64,000 bases of DNA from Telmatactis stephensoni (GCA_029948255.1 JALIZF010000949.1:52235-116234), one strand, 5' to 3'; shown: positions 24,420 through 36,719, numbered from the stretch's first letter. Notes: generated by a model not told the origin, from the letters alone. Numbers and translations are program-made.

Positions 24420-25679
24420 CATAAAATAGGGATTCGTAATTTGCAAATTATCAGCAAATGGTTTGTAATTATATTTGTCATAAAAACCACGAGTGATATT
24501 TATACAAAATAACAAATACAAATATGTTGATATATAAGCTGGGAAATTTTTGTGATTTTACTGATAAAAAACAGAGTTGAATCACCTACCTCTACGGACC
24601 GTGCTTCCAAAAGTCTAAACTATCTAAGATGACTAATCAATATTCAAGTATAATAGCAAAAAGAAATAATCTTAAGTGAAAAATTACTTTGTTTTCGTTT
24701 TTGGTCGATTTTGGGCGTGAATGACTGCAAAGTCACAGACAGAAAAACTCTTCAGCAAGCGAGCAAGTAGTAGTCATTTGTGAGGACAAAAACGGTATTG
24801 TTTGAAAAAAAGATAAGACAAAAAACTTTCTAAATACGATAAACAGGGAATGCGTAAGTTTAAAATAACCTTTTTTATTATCTTTTTCTCCAGGAGTCCT
24901 TTAGGTTGAAGCAATAATTTGAAAAGCTTTACTCTCACCGAATCAGTTCACGATGAGACGCATTGGTCAGCTCGATCCTATTTCCTTTTTTCGCCCCGAA
25001 CAATACAAAGAATCGAAATCGCCGTACTTCTTGTGTTTTGTATGCTTGTTTTTTTGTTTGTTTGTTTGTTTTTGAGCTTTTCCAGTTTTCCTCGACTTCC
25101 AAATTTCTTTCAAAGAAAGACAGTTCCCATTGAAACTACAATTTTTATGCGTAGCTTTCCGAAATTTCTCAGTTTTTTAGATTGAAAATTAATATATCAC
25201 TAATTTTTTTCAAAATTTTGCATTAGAATACTAGTAGATTTTTACTAAAACCATTAGACTACTCTTCTGGTTCCGCCCTCGTCAACTGTAAGCCGATAGA
25301 AAATTCGTACGTAGTCTAATTGTTGACTAGATTAGATTTCATTGCTACGCGCCTGACAGATAAAAACGTATTGTTGAGCGAGTTTGGCAATTCACTACAA
25401 TCGGTCGAGACTACTAATAATCAGACTTGAACTGTAAACAAACAGGCAATTGGAACACAAAATAGGCAGAAATATTCTTTTAGATAAAAAATGGAGCTAA
25501 AAACACCAATTTATTTATATAGTTTTCATTCATTGTTCGTCACGGCTTTGAAGTCTCGTGAGCATAACGTTTAAGTTATACTGTAGCCTTATTGTTTCGT
25601 TAGTTTTTGGGTACGACCAGTTAAGTGAATGGGGATTTCCCCATTGCCCGTAGAAAATGTTTCGCTAGTTTTTGGGCTA
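24420..25679. other. No gene recognised
   Basis: AT-rich sequence with short chance frames only. A hydrophobic frame at 24919-25185 has no splice or domain support. Confidence 0.5.
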
Positions 25680-25686
25680 CCTCTTG

Positions 25687-27478
25687 CACAGGCAGCCCAG
25701 CCACTTCTCCTGACGATGTTTATTTTAATAATTTACTTACTATTTTAATTGATACGCTAAAAAGACAAAAAAAAAAAAAAAAAAAAAAATGCGCGCGCTT
25801 GTTTTAATTTGCTTGGCGCGCGCTCTTGTTATGCGTGGGTTTTCTGTGGTAATATCCTCCCGATATCCCACGGGACGAGCGCGCGCTTGTTGTGAATGGG
25901 TTTCCTGTGGCGATCCCGCGGGACAAAACTAGTTTGTGAGAAGGTGTGAAATACGAGTCACGTGATGGAAGGATGTGTACCCCAGGTTGATTGGACACAT
26001 TTCCGTGAAGCGCTCGGGGTTTTTCACTCGTTGAAGTATCGTAAAATAAGTCGAACAGTCTCCGAAGGGACGTTTTACGTACATAGGTCAAAAGCTCATA
26101 GTTGCGTTGTTTAAACAAATTTATTTGTTTATAAATTTTACTTAACTATAAGAAAAAGTCATGTCAACAAGCTGTAGTGGAGATACCGAACACGTTAGTC
26201 ATTTTACATGTATATATGGTAAGTTAGGTTTGGACCTTGTAATAATCTAACTTAAGCTTACATCGACACATGAAAATAAGCTAAGTCACTTACTTAAGTT
26301 TAATTGGTTAGAGTCGTTTTCGTATGAGTGGGGAACTTACCGCGCCGTACCGTGACCGTGTCAGTGCCGTAATGTCTATAAAAACATTCGAAATTTATGC
26401 CGTAACCGTATCGTATCGTAACCGTACAGTGTTCCCACTCATACGAAAACGACTCTATTTCGGCTTGTAGGTTATGGTAAACAGATGCGAAGGAAAATCC
26501 GTTTCGGTAGAGGATATAAAGAAAGATTCAACAACTGTTTTTATAACTACAACTGGTATAAGCTTAATTAATGATGAACGCAAGTTAGGACGTACCGTGA
26601 AGTGGACATTCCCGTACACGGAAAAAGGAAAAAACACACTAGCCACTGAATATATCTGGAATGAGAAGATATTGGGTATACAAGAATATTGAAAGAGTAA
26701 AGGAACCATCTTCATTGATATGGGTTGAAATAGTAGATGTGTATACACCGCCGAAGCCAGATAAATCGATCAACATACAAAGCCCAACAAATTCAAGCCC
26801 AAGAAAACAAAAAATACATAACAGTTTCAAAATTTACTTTATTTCTGTATATAACTGATTAGAACTGCTTACAATCTTCTTGTATATATTTTTTTGCAAA
26901 TTCTCAGCTGGAGTAAGTTTTTGTTCAATAAATGTTTCGAAATCTTATATGAACATAAAAACTTATGAAGCGTCCTAGCTAAAACACTCCAAAGACGTAA
27001 TTTTTGCAGTCCAAACCTAAACTGAGCGCTTCACGGAAATGTGTCCAATCCAACTGGGGCACACATCCGTCCATCGCGAGTCAAAGCTTCCTAGGTGAAA
27101 TTCTCGTCAAATAATAAACTTTGAACACTCAAACTTTTAAGTTGTTTGGACATAAATACTTTGTTTACATATTCGAAGAAAAGTCGATATTTTCTTTCTT
27201 AACTGGTGAAACACAAGCGAAAATGTATTTTGTCACGTGACTCGTGTTTCACACCTTCTCACAAACTAGTTTTGTCCCGCGGGATCGTCACAGGAAACCC
27301 ATTCACAACAAGCGTGCGCTATCGGGAGGATATTACCACAAGAAACCCATACATAACAAGAGGGCGCGCCAAGCAAATTAAAACAAGCGCGCATTTTTTG
27401 TCTTTTTAGCGTTTCAATAAAATAGTAAATAAATTATTAAAATAAACATCGTCAGGAAAAGTGGCTGGGCTGCCTGTG
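25687..27478. mobile_element. 1.8-kb DNA transposon with about 350-bp TIRs
   Basis: Termini CACAGGCAGCCCAGCC and its complement are flanked by the 7-bp direct repeat CCTCTTG at 25680-25686 and 27479-27485. The arms (to about 26030, and from about 27010) match over their length, including ACAAAACTAGTTTGTGAG. A run of about 25 A lies in the left arm only. The interior carries a smaller MITE and no transposase. Probably hAT-like and non-autonomous. Confidence 0.75.
26310..26456. mobile_element. 147-bp MITE
   Basis: Inverted ends AGAGTCGTTTTCGTATGAG and its complement, 27 bp long, bracket a CCGTAACCGTA-rich core. TA is present on both sides if the outer A is counted as flank, suggesting a Tc1/mariner-type duplication. 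Nested in the 25687-27478 element. Confidence 0.65.
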
Positions 27479-27605
27479 CCTCTTGTAGCAAACATTAGAC
27501 TGGGCTACCTGTGGTAGAGCATGCGTAAAAACGATTATTTGGCCATGTGCTCTAAAAAGGACAAACTATAGAGTTTACTGAGTTTACCCTGAATCAGTTT
27601 ATTTA

Positions 27606-27768
27606 ACAAATAGAACAGCTTTTTCCGTGCTCCGTTCAGTAATAAAGCACGCAGGAAGTGACGAGAGCACGAAAGAAGTGTACGGCGAGTGCTCCCTACT
27701 TCTTGAGTGCTCTCGTCACTTCCTGCTTTATTACTGAACGGAGCACGGAAAAAGCTGTTCTATTTGTT
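27606..27768. repeat. Long palindrome (foldback)
   Basis: About 60-bp arms that differ by a few bases, starting ACAAATAGAACAGC and containing TTTTTCCGTGCTCC, around a 36-base centre. A partial third copy of the arm (CCGTGCTCCGTTCA) lies at 29733, beyond the Crypton-like gene, so the palindrome and that gene may form one mobile unit. Confidence 0.8.
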
Positions 27769-28107
27769 TTATCATATAGAAATAAATAAAAAAAATGAAT
27801 GAGTAAAACATTTTTATTATCGATAAAAATGAAGCTTTACAAATGATCCATCGTAAATTCTCCCAACTATGCATAACTGTCGCCACTGCGTAAACAAATA
27901 CTCTGATTGGCTACGAAACAATACATTCGAAGTGATGTTTTAGTTGGTTGAAAAGCAAAAGTATTTAAAAGTTTTTCGAGAAATAGATCAACAAATGTTG
28001 TCACCAAATTATTGTTTCTTCAAAGTGCACAAAATACTATGCTATTTAATTCAAAGTACACCAAGTTTTCAATGTTAAAATGAGGAAACTAACACGATAG
28101 CTAGAGT

Positions 28108-29694
28108 TCAAGCAACCGACTTTCTGTCAAAGAAAACGTGCAGGTTTGCAATTGTGCAAGTTGAAAACATTCCTTGTAAGTTGTTTTGAGGATTCACAAC
28201 TAGCTGATTTACTGGCTGTCCAACGGACTCTTGCTGGCCTTGTAATGATAACATTGGTTGCATTTCTGCCTGGTTACTGCCATTAACAGCATACGAAAGG
28301 ACGTTAGAACAATTCCTCAGCTGTTCGCTCGAAGGGCGGCTATTGTAGCTTTGCAAACTGGTTTCGCTTCTGTGACCAGAAATGGACATTATGTGCCTGT
28401 TTGGTATCCGAAAATTTGACCACAATGTAATGGCGGTAGCTCTTACAGAATGATTGGTGTATGTCTTGGACAATCCAGCCAATTTGGAGATTTCTTTCAT
28501 CATCCCACCAAGCCTATTTACACCCAACGGCTTGTTCTCGTACCATACTTGATCGTCTTCATCTTTAGCGGTAAATGATCTTTTGGGATACTGAAACAGT
28601 GCTGTACAGTTGGTGTTGAGTTTGCTGAATAATGATGTATTTCTTCAAGCATTTTAATCCATCAAGGATCATCAGAGGTGGAATACAATCTGGCTTGTTT
28701 CTCGTTGTTTTGGTCATCAATGAAGCCACTTTGATGGTTTTTCGAGGCCTCGTCGTGAGCCATTGTGGCATACTCTAGGCCGTTTTCGTCGACCAAAAAT
28801 TGAAAACTTGAAGCTGTTAAAGATTTCTGTCCTTCTCTTCCTCTTCTGCACCAGTAAAGACAGATGTTAAACCATGCATTTCTTAGAAGGCCCCACGGAT
28901 TGTCGCCTTTCAAAACACTGGATGTTTTTAGCTTCGCAAGATCAGACCAATGGGAATCGGAGGTTTGTGTTGTGTATTTTCTTTATTTTCTCTCTTGTTG
29001 ACTTTAATGTGACTCTTGAGAAGCTTGTTGGATTGTTGAAAATATTCACTTTTAGAGATCGACAGGCCTCTTTTATACTTGGGGTTGTTCAGATGTCGCT
29101 CGATAGCATTCCTTAGGCACAAGAGTGATGATCGTGAATAAGTTTTCCCATCTTTTGTTCTTGCTTCAGCATAAAATTTCTTCAATGAATTATCAAGCTC
29201 TTCGTTTGTCATTTCATGGATTGACGTTGAGATGTTTCTTTCATTACACCAAGCTATTAAAAAAAGACAAAATTGTTCTCAAAAACATCTGTTTTTGTGT
29301 TTTAAAAATTGTTGAAACTTTTCCGGAGTACAGCGAGATCGTGTTACCAAAAATTTAGTACGTTTTCGTTTATTACTTGTAATTAGCAGAAAAAATAATA
29401 TTCTATCTAAAAATATCGAATTAAAAGTATTCTTGTGTTACCTTCAAATACGTTCACACCCCATTTGGTGTTTTCTTTGGTATGTTTTGCCTCAGATTTT
29501 GTTACTATTTCATCGACCTCGCTCTCTGTTAAATTTGGAAATCTTCCTGGTTTTTCACCTTCAATTGGCTTTTCCGTCACGTCTGTTTTTGTAGCTATAG
29601 TGTGCTTCTCTCCTGCTTCGTTTATTTCAAGTTCAATAAGTTCATCATCAATAACTTCAGAAAAATCAAAATGAAAAATCGGAAATTCAGCCAT
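28108..29694 (-). pseudogene. Crypton-type tyrosine recombinase (DUF3504-like), decayed
   Basis: Read on the minus strand. A first exon starts with Met at 29694 (MAEFPIFHFDFSEV) and ends at a GTAACA donor at about 29441. A second block from 29212 contains a SAM-like core-binding domain (KKFYAEARTKDGKTYSRSSL). The catalytic domain follows, with WCRRGREGQKSL (first Arg), TNHSVRATAITLW (His-x-x-Arg) and GHRSETSLQSY (last His/Arg and the candidate nucleophilic Tyr). Frameshifts occur near 28930 and 28660, so this copy cannot make a full protein, although each catalytic box is legible. Cryptons move by tyrosine-recombinase strand exchange and lack TIRs; related domains were domesticated in animal genes such as ZMYM2 and QRICH1. 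Here the lesions point to a dead transposon. Confidence 0.75.
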
Positions 29695-30274
29695 TTTGTT
29701 GAAAACAAAAAAGCCGGAATTGACGTCAGCAGACCGTGCTCCGTTCACTTATGGAGCACAGTTTTTAGCCAATCAGAGCGCGCGTAATGAGATAACTATA
29801 TAATAACATTGTTTATTGCGTAAAGTTTAACGAAAATGTAGGAAATAAGAAATACTATTGCTGGACAAATGTAAGTAATCCTTTATGATTCGTTATTTGT
29901 AAAATTTTGGAAATAATAGCACATTATTTGGTATTAAGCTTCAGGTTTGTCAGATGTTTAATAGTCATCAATAAATGCTGAAAACCAGCAATGTGTGTAT
30001 CTCGGTGAGGACCATCGGCTCACTTATTTACGGAAAAAAAGTCCAAAATAAATTATTCCTTTGTAAATTTTGAATCTTACACTTTTAATGATGAATTTCT
30101 ACTTGTTTTAATTCTTGATTGTAAGAATTTTCACACTAAATGTCGCCGCAAGTAATTTGTAGTCTAACCCGCAAAAATCTTGCAGTAAAGTAATTCACAA
30201 TGGCTGCTTTCTGCGGGATGATTTGAGGACTGAATTTCTAGTTAACTAGACGCACAGAGTTGCGTTCACTCGGG

Positions 30275-30780
30275 CTACTGTACAGTGGGCCATGTGCTTG
30301 AACACGGTGCTCTGGCAGTTGCAGCGGAGACGTATGTGTCAATATGGAGATGGCTGTTGGAATCAAATATTGTAAATCTCTCATCACCATTACAGTAAAT
30401 GGCTACTGTGTTACATTGAATAGTTAATAGAAATGAATGGTAATTTTCTCCCATTAAAATTTGCAAAACATTACCTAAGGGCATACATTAAAGGAAATCA
30501 ACAGTTGCTGAAATATCATGTATATCACCAGTGTAACTATGACTGTATTGAATCTCATAATTGGTATCTACTACTGTTACCATGTTAGGTAACTCTGTCA
30601 GTAGTAAAAAGTCTTGATTGTACAACCTTGACAATGTACAATATAACTCATTCCCAATATTCATAACGTTTACTGTCTTGTGCAGCACTAATTGGACTCC
30701 TCTTGCCAGTTATAAATCAATGCACACAGTGACATTGCTACACATTGGCGACCAGCATTTAATCCAAATAATTGAACATT
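30275..30780 (-). pseudogene. Decayed cysteine-peptidase-like fragment of a mobile element
   Basis: Minus-strand frames give, in order, GRQCVAMSLCALIYNW (Cys box, Cys codon near 30742), then after a frameshift NIGNELYCTLSRLYNQDF, TELPNMVTVVDTNYEIQYS, a stop at about 30486, and MPLGNVLQILMGENYHSF followed by FTIFDSNSH (Asp/His box). The order Cys box, then a hydrophobic core, then FDSxxH matches a deubiquitinase-like (C76/OTU-like) domain that I recall from animal mobile elements and large viral tegument proteins. Two lesions make it non-functional. The family name is inference. Confidence 0.45.
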
Positions 30781-30789
30781 AGCTTATAT

Positions 30790-31679
30790 GGTGCACAAAC
30801 TGTTTGGGTGGGATCAAGGACTGTGAAGGGTCCAGGATTTTTTTCTACATCCCTTCTAAGAGCGAACTTACAGTAATTCATTCTGTGATCAGTTGAGACT
30901 TTTATAAACACTGAATAAAATACATACAAATGCCTGAATTTGGATTTGGCAACACTAGCTGACTATTGTACTTTACATTGTCTGATCATGATCTGTGAAA
31001 TTTTTGCCTCATAGTAACTCGTTTCCGCGACCACAATTTCATTATCAATCTGGGTGAAACAATCTACGCCCTTTTATTTTCCTGTGACAAACTTTAGGAC
31101 AAAACTTAAATCGTGATAAAAATTACATTTGATTCACAAAGCAATGAGTTCTTGATGACGCAGCCAGAGCTGTGGCATTTTATTTATGGGAAGTCGAGTC
31201 TGTAGGCTGAGGTCCTCAGTAGAATGATATCTTGTTACCACTTTGATGTTTGGTCAGACGAAAACAGAAAGGAGGTGTACTGTTGTAATGCAAGCTTCTC
31301 AGACACTTTGGATAGTACTGGAAAGCTTATTACGGATTATTGTGACAACCATAAGTTAGATATTTTCCAGAATACACTTTTTCCGATACTTTTTGGACTT
31401 TTTGAAAGACTTTCGGCCGAGTTTCAAAGATGAGACTGAGAAGCGTTGCAGAACTTGCATACATGTTTACAAAAGAATGAGTGAAAGCGATGCTGTAAAG
31501 CGGTAGCCCCTTCGTCTTTGGAATAATAATATTCTACATCTCTGATCCATTTTAATCTTATTAACGTACTATCAAATTTTAATTTAGATTCTTTTCAGAT
31601 AACATGCATTTCTTCGATCGCAAAAAGCTAACAGTGAGCGAGTGATCTTGTCATTATATGGTTATACTTTTCCAGCAAA
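30790..31679. other. No gene recognised
   Basis: AT-rich sequence with no long conserved frame; a 69-codon + strand frame at 31224 has no recognisable motif. Confidence 0.45.
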
Positions 31680-32144
31680 TACAGTAAAAACCCGCATAAT
31701 AAGAACCAGTGGATTAAGAACCACTAGACTAAAATTTGCTTTTTAATCATCTGTTAAATAAGAACCACTTTCAGCCTAAGAAATTAGACTGGTTCTTATA
31801 TAAAAGGTTTCAACATTGATTTGGATTTATATTCCTCTTTTGTTGTTGTTGTTGTTTTGGTGAAAAAGGAGACGCTCTGTCAATATAAAAACTTTTTTTG
31901 GAAGACTATTCGAGAAAACAGGGTGCTTAAAGTGATTATTGTTGATGGTTAGAATAGAAGAACTTTATTTATTTAAACACGGTAGATTCTATCAGTTAAA
32001 TAAAAAATATAAGGTATAATAAATATATACAATATGAATATAAAATCTCTCTAGGAATATCTACATAAAATAATAATGATAACTTTAAATAAATAAATAA
32101 ATAAACTGTTTTACATGAATGCCGTGTTTTAATTGAGAACTGTA

Positions 32145-35100
32145 TCACTCTGAAAAACTGTGATACTTAATTTTCGTTTTAAAACTGTTTAGCGATGGCC
32201 CTTGTCTAAAATCAACGGGCAGGCTATTCCAAAGTGTCGCCCCATCGTAGTTAAATCGGTTTTTCCCGTATTCAGTTCGAGGGAGAGGCACTTTGAGTTT
32301 ATTGTCTGAATTCCTTAGTTGGTATGACGTATCATTCAAAGTGAACATGTTACTAAGGTAATCAGGAACCTGCTTGTTTAAAGACTTGTACATCATTATT
32401 GACTTAGCAACCTTACGTTGATGAAATAGTTTCTTCCAGCCAAGGCTGTCAATGATTTCATCAGCGTTGCTGTCATAACTAGAGAAGGTGATAATGCGCG
32501 CAGCGCGATTCTGTAGTTTTTGCAGCTTTTCTGCAAGGCCTTTGTTACAGTTCCCCCACACCACACTACAATAGTCAAAATGAGGTTGTATTAGAGCTGA
32601 GTAGATGGTGAGAAGGGTCTCACTTGGAACAAAAGTTCGTATGCGTTTAATTGCGCTGATTCCAGAGGCAATCTTTTTGGAAATTTTTTCAATGTGTCCA
32701 TCCCAGCTTACATTTTTGTCGACAACAACTCCAAGATACTTAGTCTTGTCAACTTGCTTAACAGACGTACCATCAATCGAAAATTCTGGCTCTTCGTTGA
32801 TGTGCAGTAATCTTTGTCTTGATCCCACGATCAAGAACTCAGTCTTTGTCATGTTAAGAGTCAACTTATTGGCAATCAGCCAAGAATGTATGCTTTTTAA
32901 GTCTTGATTAATATTAGTATTAATGATATTCATATCGCTACTAGCATATGTAATGGTGGTATCGTCCGCATACATCCTTGGCCGAGAGTGTACTAAGCAT
33001 TTTGGAAGATCATTTATATAAAGTAAAAATAAAAGCGGGCCTAAAATTGTCCCTTGCGGAACACCGCAACTTAAAATTGCATCAGACGATTTATAAGAAT
33101 TGATTAAACAAGTCTGAGTACGGTTTTTTAGGTAAGCAGTAAACCACTTTAAGCTTGGACCCTGAATACCCATAGTTAATAAAGGGGACTGGTTATGAAG
33201 CCTTTTGTTATATGTCTTTGTTCATTTTTTTCAACCGTGACCGTGCACAAATCTTTTATTTTTTCATTGTTTCGCCTTAATTGCCATGGTTGAGCAACTG
33301 AACCCAAATGTTTCTTTTCCGCTGCTTGTTCGATGTATTCTAGTTCAAAATTAATCATATTAGAATATTTCAATAAATAATCCAATAGACAACATTTTGG
33401 TTCATTCATATAGCCATTTTCTAATGAATTTAAACAAACTTTGTGCACGGTCAAGACCAGTTCAACATCCAGACTAGAACAAAGAAATGTAACAAAAGGC
33501 TTCCTAACCATTCCCCTCTATTAACTATGTGAATACCAAAAAAAGAGAGTTTTGACAAGAGAATTTCGTGATTTACTGTATCAAAGGCCTTTTTTAAATC
33601 TAGAAAGACAACTGCATTTACATGACCATTATCAATGTTAAGTGACCAACTGTCAGTAGCTTCTAAGAGAGCAGTAGTAGTTGAGTGAAGAGAGCGGAAA
33701 CCCGATTGATTATTTGAAATAAACTCGTTGTCATTGAGATAGGCGTATAGCTGATCATACACTATACGCTCGAATACTTTAGCAATTACAGGTATAATTG
33801 AAATCGGACGGTAATTACTCGGGTCTGTTTGTTCCCCGGATTTCTTATAAAGGGGAGTTACCCTAGCATTTTTCCAGTCCGTTGGAAAAATGCCAGTGCT
33901 TAACGAGAGGTTGAATAATAAAGCTAAGGATTTAGATATTAAGTCAGAACACTCTCTTAGAAGTTTGGCTGAAATATTGTCAAGCCCAGTGGCTTTTGAT
34001 TTACAGAGCTTGGATAGTAAGGCAAACACTTGTGACTGATTAATTTCTTTGAACTCAAACCGATTATCTGTTTCACTGAGATAATTTTTAAAAGAAATGG
34101 TTGAATTCTTTATGTGTTTCGAAAGCTCCGGGCCTATTTCGGCAAAATAATTGTTGAAGACCTCGGGGACCTGAGATGGATCATTTATGGATTGTCCCTG
34201 AAGTTTAACAGCATTGACAATGGACTTATTGTTTGTTCGGCCAGTTATTTCATTAATTTTTTGCCAAGTTTTGCGTGAATTTTTGTTACAATTCTTGAAT
34301 GCAGTGTCATAGTGTTTTGTTTTGGCAGATTTGATTTTATTATTTACTGTATTTTTAATTCTCTTATAGGCTTCCCAATCTGCCGGGTCCTGGGATTTCA
34401 CGGCTTTTGTTTTCAGACGATTTCGATTATACATCATTTTCTTTAATTCATTAGTGATCCAGGGACTTTTTTTAGCACGACTTCGTTTAGTGCGAATGGG
34501 AGCGTGCTTGTTACAAACAGTTAGAAACAAAGATTTCCATTTGGACCACATCTCTTCAGGATCAGAGAGTCCCCTGAGGGAGTCCCAGGGCTGTACTGCA
34601 ATTTCATTTCGGAATTCAGCTGTTTTGAAAAGCCTGAAATCCCTAAAGACCACATTAGTAATGCCTTTTGAGTGAGGTGAAGTTGATATTTTACGATACA
34701 TATAAACTAGACTGTGATCACTTATATCTATGTGGCAAACCCCACTGCATGATACATTATCTGGGGCACTGGTAAAGATTAAATCTATCAATGAACTAGA
34801 AGAAGGGGTAACACGAGTTGGTTCTTGAATTAATTGTTTTAGATTGTAAATTTCTGAAACACCCAGGAGGGTTTTAGTGTTAATATCACGAGCAATATAA
34901 TTGCAATTCATATCTCCTACAATTATATGCTCGAGGCATTCAGAGTCTATTTTCCCAACAACTTTTTCGAAACTCGAAAACAGTTCAAAATCGGAGTTTG
35001 GGGGTCTATACCAAGTAGTGACTACAAATGGCTTACACCTGGGCTTCCTAATTTCAATTGCAAGGAGTTCTAGTTCTTTTGATTCTAGGTCATTACGAAT

Positions 35101-35388
35101 AGTGTAATTAATAGTTGAACGTATGTAAAAACAAACTCCACCTCCATTTCTACCATTATAAATTCTATCGCGACGAACAATATCATAACCTTCAATGTGT
35201 ATTTCGCCATCGCTAACAGTTTCATCTAACCTAGTCACATTTATAGCCAAGATATCAAGAGATTGAAATGACATTAAAATTCGTAACTCATCGATATGCT
35301 TGGGAAGACTAGTAATATTTAAACTAGCAATTTTAAAACCACGATTAGCGGGGAAAATATTAAGATTGTCATTTTCATTTATATTCAT
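32145..35388 (-). pseudogene. CR1 ORF2: endonuclease-reverse transcriptase, split by a MITE
   Basis: The minus-strand frame starts with Met at 35388. An apurinic-type endonuclease comes first (FKIASLNITSLPKHIDELRI, ...IIVGDMNCNY, ...IDISDHSLVY). The reverse transcriptase follows (TPLYKKSG, NYRPISIIPVIAKVFERIV, FLDLKKAFDTVNHEIL) and continues beyond the MITE with [20 protein letters not shown] and the catalytic MYADDTT. It ends at 32145 after a C-terminal domain. Removal of the 359-bp MITE and one 8-bp duplication restores one continuous frame of about 958 codons (FFGI joins QGPSLKWF). Apart from the insertion, no frameshift or stop is seen, so the LINE was young when it was hit. Confidence 0.9.
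33171..33529. mobile_element. 359-bp hAT-like MITE inside the CR1 ORF2
   Basis: Ends CATAGTTAATAAAGGGGACT and CATAGTTAATAGAGGGGAAT (opposite strand), 40 bp and nearly identical. An exact 8-bp duplication TGAATACC flanks them at 33163-33170 and 33530-33537. An open frame of 111 codons spans it on the minus strand, with no recognisable motif. Confidence 0.9.
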
Positions 35389-35421
35389 TAAAGGTACAGA
35401 GTTTTCAGAGTGACGCGATTC

Positions 35422-35880
35422 TCAATGACTATTCTCAATATAAGTAATAAAATTACTTGCTAAAAGTTTAGTGCCATTGGTATTCAGGTGAAGACCGCTG
35501 GAGTTGAGGTGATCCGATTTTTTGATGTTAGCGTTCGAAATTATGGACCATTGGTTTTGCATAGCAAATTTACTAGTAATCTTGTTAACTTCTCTAATCT
35601 TTGTGTTTAGTGAGTCATCGTCAGATCTTTCAATTATTGAAGAAATCGTTACCTTGGTATGTGGTGATTCATCTCGAATACTTCTGCCCAGCTGATCAAC
35701 GATTTTCTCAGCTATTTCTTTGGCATCCTTGGATTTTACATCATTTGTTCCTACATGGAGAATTATTTCATCGGGATTCCTCTCCAAAGAAGGTTTAATG
35801 TAGTGGACCATGTCGTTGATCCCAGCCCCAGAGAATGACTTAACATAAGTTCGGAAGATCACAAGATTATTCCTCAAGGG
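35422..35880 (-). pseudogene. CR1 ORF1, SGNH/GDSL-esterase-like, 5' part missing
   Basis: The frame is open for about 150 codons on the minus strand. FRTYVKSFSGAGINDMVHYI, ILHVGTNDVKSKDAKEIAEK and SDHLNSSGLHLNTNGTKLLA match the GxND and DxxH blocks of SGNH hydrolases, which are carried in ORF1 of many CR1 elements. The first block with the catalytic Ser (GDS) is absent because the element is truncated. It ends 33 bp before ORF2. In CR1 the esterase is thought to help the RNP associate with membranes or the nucleus. Confidence 0.75.
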
Positions 35881-36719
35881 CTAGACAATTACAGGGTGCA
35901 CTAGGTAGTCTTGTAAATTCACAAGTAAAGTTGATCAGATAAAATGTCGTACAGGACAGACTGTTAGTACAGTACAGACTATCAGTTTAGTGAAACAGTA
36001 TGTTTCTTTTATTATTAAAAAAGTATGTTTTTTTATTCTTGCCAAAAAAACTTTGTGTTATTATAAGAATTTCTTAGAAGACCACTGTACTTGGTGAAAA
36101 GGCATGTATATGTTTATATTAAATGACAAAAACACCATATACAATGGAAATTGTTTTTGCCTTGTATATAAGAACCAGTTAAGAACCACCTTAGCCTAAT
36201 TTCTCACTAAATACCAATTACATAAGAACCATTTTAGCCTAACCTCGAAAAACAGTGGTTCTTATATGCGGGTTTTTACTGTAGCGCGCGGAAATCTAAA
36301 AATAGCACCAGGGAATTATCATGAGAACAGTTTTCTTTCTCTTACTAGTCTTACTAATACTCTCTTGGATAAACTTAGTACGCCTGTAAATACACAAACT
36401 TGAAAACGCATTCCTTTACTTCTTGAATGAAATTCTAATGTTTGGGTGCTTACAGATATTGTTTCCTATTCTATTCTTGCGATTACTGGTCATTGCTTGG
36501 TGGGGGCCTGGAGGGGAAGGGGGAGGAAGGGGTCTGAGGAGGAGTAATTAAGTTCCCCTCCTCGATTTTCTCTCATAGAAGAGCTTGACTACTATAGGTA
36601 GCATCTAATTTATACAAAATGTTGGTTTAATTAAATCTGTTGATGGGTTATTTAATTCATTTTCCCATTAATATCATAATCTATACATTCCTTCATAATT
36701 ATCGGTTTCGTGGTTTCAG

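Larger units (their letters stand above)
31927..35890 (-). mobile_element. CR1-clade LINE, 5'-truncated
   Basis: A minus-strand non-LTR retrotransposon flanked by the 9-bp direct repeat ACAGGGTGC at 31918-31926 and 35891-35899. It has part of an esterase-type ORF1 followed by an endonuclease-reverse transcriptase ORF2. The 5' end lies inside ORF1, typical of incomplete reverse transcription. It is inserted in the outer MITE and is itself interrupted by a hAT-like MITE. Confidence 0.85.
31682..36281. mobile_element. Outer MITE (about 0.63 kb) split by a LINE
   Basis: Termini CAGTAAAAACCCGCAT and its complement ATGCGGGTTTTTACTG are flanked by TA at 31680-31681 and 36282-36283, as in Tc1/mariner-type elements. 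The arms repeat AAGAACCA several times. Removing the LINE at 31927-35890 plus one target duplication leaves about 629 bp, with no coding capacity. Confidence 0.8.

Noticed and set aside
25625..26118. Short frames ending in poly-Lys and their antisense partner
   Set aside because: They arise from the A25 run and the inverted arm of the 25687-27478 element.
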